From Nematostella vectensis (Eukaryota > Cnidaria > Anthozoa > Actiniaria > Edwardsiidae): a stretch of 64,000 nt of DNA. Of the stretch, positions 59,501 to 64,000 are shown piece after piece. The notes beneath the pieces are model-generated. The model saw only the letters and a program-made list of their open reading frames with translations. It was not told the origin of the DNA and ran no database searches. The stretch's first letter is position 1, and each line of letters begins with the position of its first letter. Location: NCBI RefSeq assembly GCF_932526225.1, contig NC_064043.1, positions 6,873,501 through 6,937,500 on the forward strand, written 5' to 3'. A program made the position numbers and the translations under genes.

Positions 59501-61738
59501 GCGGTAATCTATCTGAGCCACTGTCAGTCAGTGAAATCAACATCGCACCCTCCATCTTGATTCCATTCTATGACGAAGACGCCAACGTTATTATGCTCTC
59601 GGGAAAGGTATATACAAACCACTGTAATAGCGAAAAGGAGAAAAACGATGAAAGCGGTACGGCCAAATGAAGTGAAGACTAACTATTAAACCATTAAGCC
59701 TGATCACTAATCACTGATAGAATAGTTTTATGAGGGCCAGGGTAAACACAGTTGACTTACGTTAGCGTGCTTGGATTCCAACGAAATGGTAAGAATGAGA
59801 TTGGTTCAATTAGACAAGGTTTACTGATAAAGCAATTTAAAGTGGTACTTACACGCATGTTCTGATTGTTTTTATGTTTTTCGAAATAACTTTAAAATCT
59901 TTCGTCAACCGTAAGTGTCTCTTCAAGTGATACAGTAATAGGTCCAGAGTTGGGGTCAAGTCGGCATCAACTCCCCTGAACAAAAAATTAACAAGAAACG
60001 TATACACAATATTACTTTTTTTTATGTGTTTAAATAATGTATTCCTAATGCATTTTTACTTTGCTTTATATCTAGGGAGACACTGTTTTGTACGCTTACG
60101 AGGTCAGCAATGAGCATCCTTATTTGTTCGACCTGACGCACTATAGAGTGACAGATCCTTTCCAGGTAATGAAGCGGTAAGACTAGTGGGCGTGGATAAT
60201 TTATACGAGAGGGGAAGGAGAAAGAGATCGAAGAATATGAAGAACCAAAAAACGCAGAATTTGTTTTCACGCCCCTTGTTTCTCTCGCTGAATTTCTGAT
60301 CTTGCAGGCGATAGCGTTCTTCGACAAACGTGTATGTGACGTGAAAAAAGTGGAGTTCGCAAGAGCCATCAAATTGACCAAAACCAACTTGGAGAAGATC
60401 ATGTTCCAAGTCCCACGGATCAAGGTAGGACGAGGTTACGAGTGTTCGATTCAGTCAAGTAAGCCGTATTTCATTCCCTATTATAGTCGAAATACTCTCC
60501 AACACTGTCCCAAATTGGCCGTTTGTCATTTGGAATGGCCATTTGTGAAGCACTAGCAAATGGCAAATGGCAGAATCCACCATTTCCCCCATATTCTCAT
60601 AGCCCTACCCCTTTGAAAATTATTCTGGGTGTTTGGGGTATGGGGTAAAATTAAAAGACATAAACAATCATGTACGAACCTGAAACCTTTATTGAATTCT
60701 CTTTATTTGATGTCTCACACGAAATACTAACTCTCTAATGTGTCGATATTGAAGATATAGAATACCAAAAATAGAAAACTCACCCGAAAAGGCGAACTGC
60801 GAAATTGCGGTAACAATGTCAGGTCATGGCCTGTCCTTGTTTTCTCCAGAAAGAGTACTTTCAAGATGATCTGTTCCCCGAAACTCGCGCTAAATGGGAG
60901 GCAGCTGTGGCGTGTGAGGAGTGGCTCGCTGGACAGGATGGAGAACAGAGTAGAATTAGTCTCAGACCCCCTAATATGAAACCACGTAAGTTTGTAATAA
61001 AGCGACTAATGCATAGGCAGTGTTGACTCATTCCAAATACACTAGACTGAAACTAATATTTTCATATCTCAATTTTTCTATCATCTCCATGTTTCTCAGT
61101 GAGTGAAGCCCCAAAGGCACCTCCCGCCTCCAAGAAGTACGACAGCACTAAAGAACTTGACGACTTCAAGTCAGACGAAAGAAGGAAAGAGGAGGTAGAT
61201 AGGGCGCTCGACACTGGTTTATCCACCTATTACATCTCTTTTGCTGCCTCTTTTGTGCTACTTTGATTTTTTCACTTATCTTTGCGATTTATTTGAGTGG
61301 CGCAATGCTAATACCAGCTCTGTGACTGATTTTGCTCACATGCCAATCATTAATCTGTTTGATTGACAGCTGGTGACAGCTATGGTTGAGAAGCTCGGGA
61401 CGTATGATGAGGACCCTCTGCCCCAGGACCTGATGGAGGGAGTAGATGATGACGAATGGGTAAGCCTTACAAGTGCAAAACTCACAAAATGATGTAAACT
61501 GTTAACTACCTGTTAATCAAACGGTCTCGAGATATGCCAACGGGCAATAAACCGTCTCTTAACTAGCGGCCAAACAACCTTAACCTTGATATTTCAAAAT
61601 GTACTTAAATTACGATCAACAAACCTTACCAAAAGATTACGGCCTCGAGACTGTATTAACGACCAATCACATTCTAACGATTAGTTAAAAATGGTTACAT
61701 AATTTGATTGATTTTCTTACTTCTTTCAGGATGATTAA
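41532..61738 (+). CDS. CORO7: Coronin-7 (tandem-propeller coronin, POD1)
   Basis: 28 coding exons: 41532-41591, 43433-43532, 44009-44086, 44180-44250, 44675-44755, 44894-44935, 45083-45149, 45474-45550, 45868-45915, 47953-48039, 48374-48456, 48922-48976, 49254-49314, 49702-49847, 54218-54313, 54797-54916, 55303-55759, 56284-56370, 56680-56822, 58427-58531, 58981-59069, 59469-59607, 60076-60165, 60308-60424, 60850-60985, 61100-61194, 61370-61459, 61730-61738. All phases close, giving 942 residues (human about 925). The start MNRFKTSKFHNAAAKSPKRE matches human MNRFRVSKFRHTEARPPRRE. Coronin-7 has two WD40 propellers and an acidic C-terminus. It acts at the Golgi and on actin. Intron 14 holds a nested gene. 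Confidence 0.95.
42222..42708. mobile_element. hAT-like inverted-repeat element in coronin-7 intron 1
   Basis: Ends CACAGGCAGCCCA and TGGGCTGCCTGTG begin long inverted arms (CACTGACAGTAG opposite CTACTGTCAGTGG). Internally it carries nested inverted copies of a block containing ACTTTAGACCATG and AACACAATATTACA. Flanks AACTGGTC and ACTGGGTC are an imperfect 8-bp duplication. Termini resemble those of the element at 8500-8770. Confidence 0.8.
46155..47878. repeat. 34-bp satellite in coronin-7 intron 9, about 50 units
   Basis: The unit reads TACAGTATTCCCTTCAGTGT then ATGCTGTGGATACG. Variants (TAGAGT, TACATA, CCTCCAG, CCTTTCAG) are arranged in higher-order blocks. Because 34 is not a multiple of 3 and the unit has no stop in any plus frame, frames stay open for up to 468 codons. 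These are not genes. Confidence 0.97.
49569..49659 (+). repeat. Decayed duplicate of coronin-7 exon 14 start
   Basis: This 91-bp segment matches 49671-49762, covering the intron end and the first third of exon 14 (CGTCCGTTCACATGACAGAA). The splice acceptor TAG has become TGG and the exon text diverges after GGGATGGTAC. It looks like a tandem duplication with a 102-bp offset. Confidence 0.8.
50117..50371. mobile_element. MITE copy B (GCCGCATTKTCACCAG family)
   Basis: TTAA at both ends (50117-50120 and 50368-50371) around AAGCCGCATTTTCACCAGTT and ACTGGTGACAATGCGGCTT. It is the inverse orientation of copy A at 15911-16162. It lies in coronin-7 intron 14. Confidence 0.82.
51648..53553 (-). CDS. 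Nested gene for a small multi-pass membrane protein
   Basis: Minus-strand exons 53325-53553 (ATG at 53551-53553), 52972-53031, 52347-52750 and 51648-51764 join in phases 1, 1, 0 to give 269 residues. The whole gene lies inside coronin-7 intron 14 on the opposite strand. Two strong hydrophobic segments are visible: MIAIILGVLFGAFLAII (about 38-55) and HFWLVATAVYVFIACILVKL (about 141-160). A weaker one lies near 199-212 (AAGGGVGFLLLELA), just after a Cys-containing stretch (YCAVQDETCDGC). No cleavable signal peptide is obvious. The family was not recognised. If the last intron is retained, the third exon reads on to 52209 with a different C-terminus. A hAT-like MITE occupies that intron. Confidence 0.65.
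51819..52088. mobile_element. hAT-like MITE, copy 2 (complete)
   Basis: Termini CAGGGGCGAACGCAG and GTACGCCCCTG enclose 270 bp shared with the element at 40466 (GTCAAAGCATTCAGAAGCTG, AATGAATGAGTAAAC). It is non-coding and sits in the last intron of the nested membrane-protein gene. Confidence 0.72.
53725..53850. repeat. Tandem copies of AAATTGCTAGTGTAGATGCC
   Basis: A block of about 42 bp (TTGCTAGTGTAGATGCCAGC, then AAATATAGTTGTCAATTAAA) is present twice, with further partial copies on both sides (53630 and 53833). It lies upstream of the nested gene's start codon, in coronin-7 intron 14. Confidence 0.75.
54218..61738 (+). other. CORO7: Coronin-7 linker, second propeller and acidic tail, exons 15-28
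   Basis: Exons 15-17 give the coronin extension (LYPDTLGPEPAITAERWF), a Ser/Pro/Lys-rich linker and the second propeller start (SSKFRHIIGVPMHKSTNIEN; human SSKFRHAQG...HRDSHITN). Blades follow: TGVISIWNLPSG, VRYHPNDENLLTSAAYDLTV then KLWD, VFSLAWSADGKQLATFSRDK. The second coronin extension reads KEYFQDDLFPETRAKWE (human KEFFQDDVFPDTAVIWE). The last exons end LPQDLMEGVDDDEWDD (human LPQDSFEGVDEDEWD), the acidic Trp-containing tail implicated in Arp2/3 and trafficking roles. The final exon is only 9 nt (two Asp codons plus stop). Confidence 0.95.
58625..58750. repeat. Threefold tandem repeat of about 43 bp
   Basis: Three copies of TTTTGAGGGTAGTWMYTAAT followed by TGTGTGTTGGAAGGTTTTTA, slightly diverged, in coronin-7 intron 20, about 95 bp after exon 58427-58531. 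Confidence 0.85.
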
Positions 61739-62949
61739 ATTGAGTCTGCTTTCAGAGGCCACAACTGATAAAAGCAAGCATCGAACAAGAATCCAGGAAA
61801 AAGAGGAAATTTTATGGTTTGATACAACGCTAACGTCAACATCATAACGACAATAAAGGAAACGGAAATACTTCCGGCTTTGCCTTTGTATTCCGGTCTC
61901 GTCCGGGATTGTGCTTCTGTCCGTAAGAACTAGATGTCCGAAATAGCGGGGTGCCAATATGGCAAAGTTGACTGTTTCTGGGCTTGTCCAAGGCAAAATT
62001 CAATGATATAGGACCACTTACTATGTATAGAATGAATGGACGAAAAGTAGTTACAAAGCAGCGCTGAACATTTAGTGAAGACCGAAACGTTGTTGCGTCT
62101 AGTTTTGGTTTTTTCCCCTTTTCCCTATATTGGATATTTAAAAAGATATGAAATCTCGAAATACGTCTCAAGGGAAATGTCTGGATGTATTTGCACGTCA
62201 GTTTTAGAATTAGGTTGGGTGATATGATAAAATACATTAAAATCGTGTAACGGCAATGTTCAGGATAACAAAAATATGATTATTATGAAAATTATTAGAA
62301 GGCAACTTGTCTAGATCAACCAAAAGTCTTTATGGTTTTGAACAAATAGCTTCAATTAAAAAAAACTTTTTGCGTTTAGCATATTAACTCATTTTAGGTG
62401 CTTGATTGCCTTTCTTTACACTGTTTATTCATAAATCTATATGTATCGTTCGCTTCCAGGCCAACTTCCTTTGGGAATAATATTCAAAGTCTTATATTTT
62501 TAAAAGAAGTGATATTTTCTCATTCATTTCAACTTGTCAACACATTTTGCTCAAAGTAGTTTTTGTAAAATCCAAGGCCGGGAACACACAACCTTGAAGG
62601 ACACAAATCCCAATGCACGACTTAACATTCACAATTGCGTGATCAGTTCAAATGCAGATTGGAGTAAATGTTCCCATTACAGCATAGCCGGCGGACAATA
62701 GGGGATGGGGGCGAAGACTTCTTCAACCCAAAGTTTCGCTCAAATGAGCTCCATAGCCGCCATTGCTTATTTTCATGTGTTTTGCTTTTCAAGCAGGGGC
62801 ACCGGTTTTCTTTCATGATCTTCCTAATATTTCCCATTACAACTTGTTTGGAATTGAACGCAAAGTTTGATTACGACGCTTTCAACCACTTTCCGAAGGA
62901 TTAAGTCTTTTGTCTCGAGGCTTGTAAACTACACACATACATAAAAAAA
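61739..62949. other. Coronin-7 3' flank
   Basis: AT-rich sequence with AATAAA near 61851, a candidate polyadenylation signal. No further coronin exon, RNA gene or transposon end was recognised. Confidence 0.45.
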
Positions 62950-63301
62950 ATGTCAGCTAAAACGGCGAATGACAATTCTACAACAATTCTACGACCGAAA
63001 GGTGCTAATGTAAAACTGAAGGTGGTAAATAAACTTAAGCGATGCCAGAACCATATATTAAATACTAGAAGTTCTCGTGGAGAAGTGTAAGTGCTTGGGC
63101 TCATAAATTGGTTGGTCATTCAATTGCAAGGGTTAAATCTATAATATTTTAGTACATAAAAAAGTACAATAAAGATTAGAAAGAAGTACGATAAAGATTA
63201 GAAAGTAGCAGTTTTCCAAATGAAGAGATCTTATCATAGGGTTACGTAATAATTCTCAATTTTCCATGTTTGACAGGTTTCCACATGATCCCTGCACTTG
63301 A
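62950..63301 (+). CDS. Possible small two-exon ORF (53 residues)
   Basis: ATG at 62950 opens a frame rich in Lys/Asn/Thr (SAKTANDNSTTILRPKGANV then KLKVVNKLKRC). A donor (GT then GTAAGT) follows 63086, and an acceptor (TTTGACAG) precedes 63277. Joining in phase 2 gives a stop at 63299-63301 after FPHDPCT. No family was recognised. It could instead be the first exon of a longer gene beyond the window, or chance. Confidence 0.25.
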
Positions 63302-64000
63302 CATTATCGGGGTATTCCTTGGTGTTACGGGGAGCTTTGTTTTTAGTGCCCAAGGATTTTGTACTCTATTTCATTGTCTTGTTCTAAGGTCTTTGTTTTT
63401 TGCTTTTGTTCCATTGTGTTTTTGGTGCTGGTGTTCCGTAACACCAAGAAACTGCCCATTATCGGCAAGTCAAATTTTGTTTTATTGCATCACATTAAAG
63501 AGCATCTTAGTATTCCTTAAATACTTTTTAGGCATTATGCACCATAGAGTTTTATTCATTTGGCTACTGTATAATAACAGAGTATCAAAGTGTTATTAAA
63601 GAGCTATGAACAAAACTGACTGTTTATACGATCGCCAAATTCTGTAAAATGCGTTGGCATTTCGTCGATTTTGTGCTTGTGGCCGTGGTTTAACACATAA
63701 AGTGTGTCATGCCTTTGGGATTGTTCAGTGTATGATCATATCCCCCATGATATTTTCGACAAATATCTGTTTCATAAGCAGGTGACATTTTTAATACACT
63801 TTTTACTCCCACATTTTTAATTTAATTTTAATTTTTAGCTTTTTAAGGCATCCGTTTGCTTTCGAGTCATTTAATTTTATCGTGTTTCTTCGTCTATTCT
63901 AAAAATTTATATATATATATTCTAAATTAATATTTTTGTAGCTTGCCTCATTATCAGGTTAATGGATGAGAGAAAAAAAACAAGTGGTTAATAGTAAAAT
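63302..64000. other. AT-rich right edge
   Basis: No supported gene. A 109-codon frame at 63270-63599 is hydrophobic and Phe/Cys-rich without conserved features and is treated as chance. Short AT runs occur at 63905-63920. Confidence 0.4.

Noticed and set aside
63270-63599. 109-codon hydrophobic ORF at the right edge
   Set aside because: Phe/Cys-rich translation of T-rich DNA with no conserved motif or promoter. Its start overlaps a plausible splice acceptor in another frame.

Overview
The window is eukaryotic nuclear DNA from an animal. Genes are split into many short exons with GT..AG introns, intergenic DNA is AT-rich, and small inverted-repeat transposons and tandem repeats are dense. The gene set (liprin-beta, a Tec-like SH3/SH2/kinase protein, RAD52, LIN37, coronin-7) is metazoan. 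The intron richness, retention of RAD52 and repeat style suggest an anthozoan cnidarian (coral or anemone). That taxon is an inference; no marker in the window proves it.

Layout. 1-4197 (minus): 5' coding exons of liprin-beta, running off the left edge. 4198-6452: intergenic, with MITEs and microsatellites. 6453-19910 (plus): a 22-exon gene for a 1347-residue protein with Tec-family architecture (PH, BTK-type zinc motif, SH3, SH2, kinase fold). All catalytic motifs of its kinase domain are replaced, and a roughly 700-residue coiled-coil tail follows. 20544-24584 (minus): two unrecognised candidate genes around an 84-bp tandem repeat. 25548-26655: a 1.1-kb satellite. 26877-31876 (minus): RAD52, eight exons. 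32338-40179 (plus): LIN37, twelve exons including a 4-nt microexon, divergent from RAD52 across 461 bp. 41532-61738 (plus): coronin-7, 28 coding exons, 942 residues. Its intron 14 holds a nested four-exon membrane-protein gene on the minus strand (51648-53553). 61739-64000: mostly non-coding, with one possible small spliced ORF.

Gene models were built by hand. For the five recognised genes, exon phases close exactly and the joined proteins read as continuous homologues, which is the main support for the models. Transposon remnants include two TTAA-flanked families with copies in this window, hAT-like foldback elements, a non-LTR reverse transcriptase fragment and tRNA-like SINE pieces. Very long ORFs in the tandem repeats are artefacts.

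Functionally the neighbours are not an operon. RAD52 (ssDNA annealing) and LIN37 (DREAM/MuvB cell-cycle repression) may share a bidirectional promoter. Liprin-beta, the Tec-like pseudokinase and coronin-7 act in adhesion, signalling and actin/Golgi trafficking. The most unusual item is the Tec-derived pseudokinase with the coiled-coil tail.
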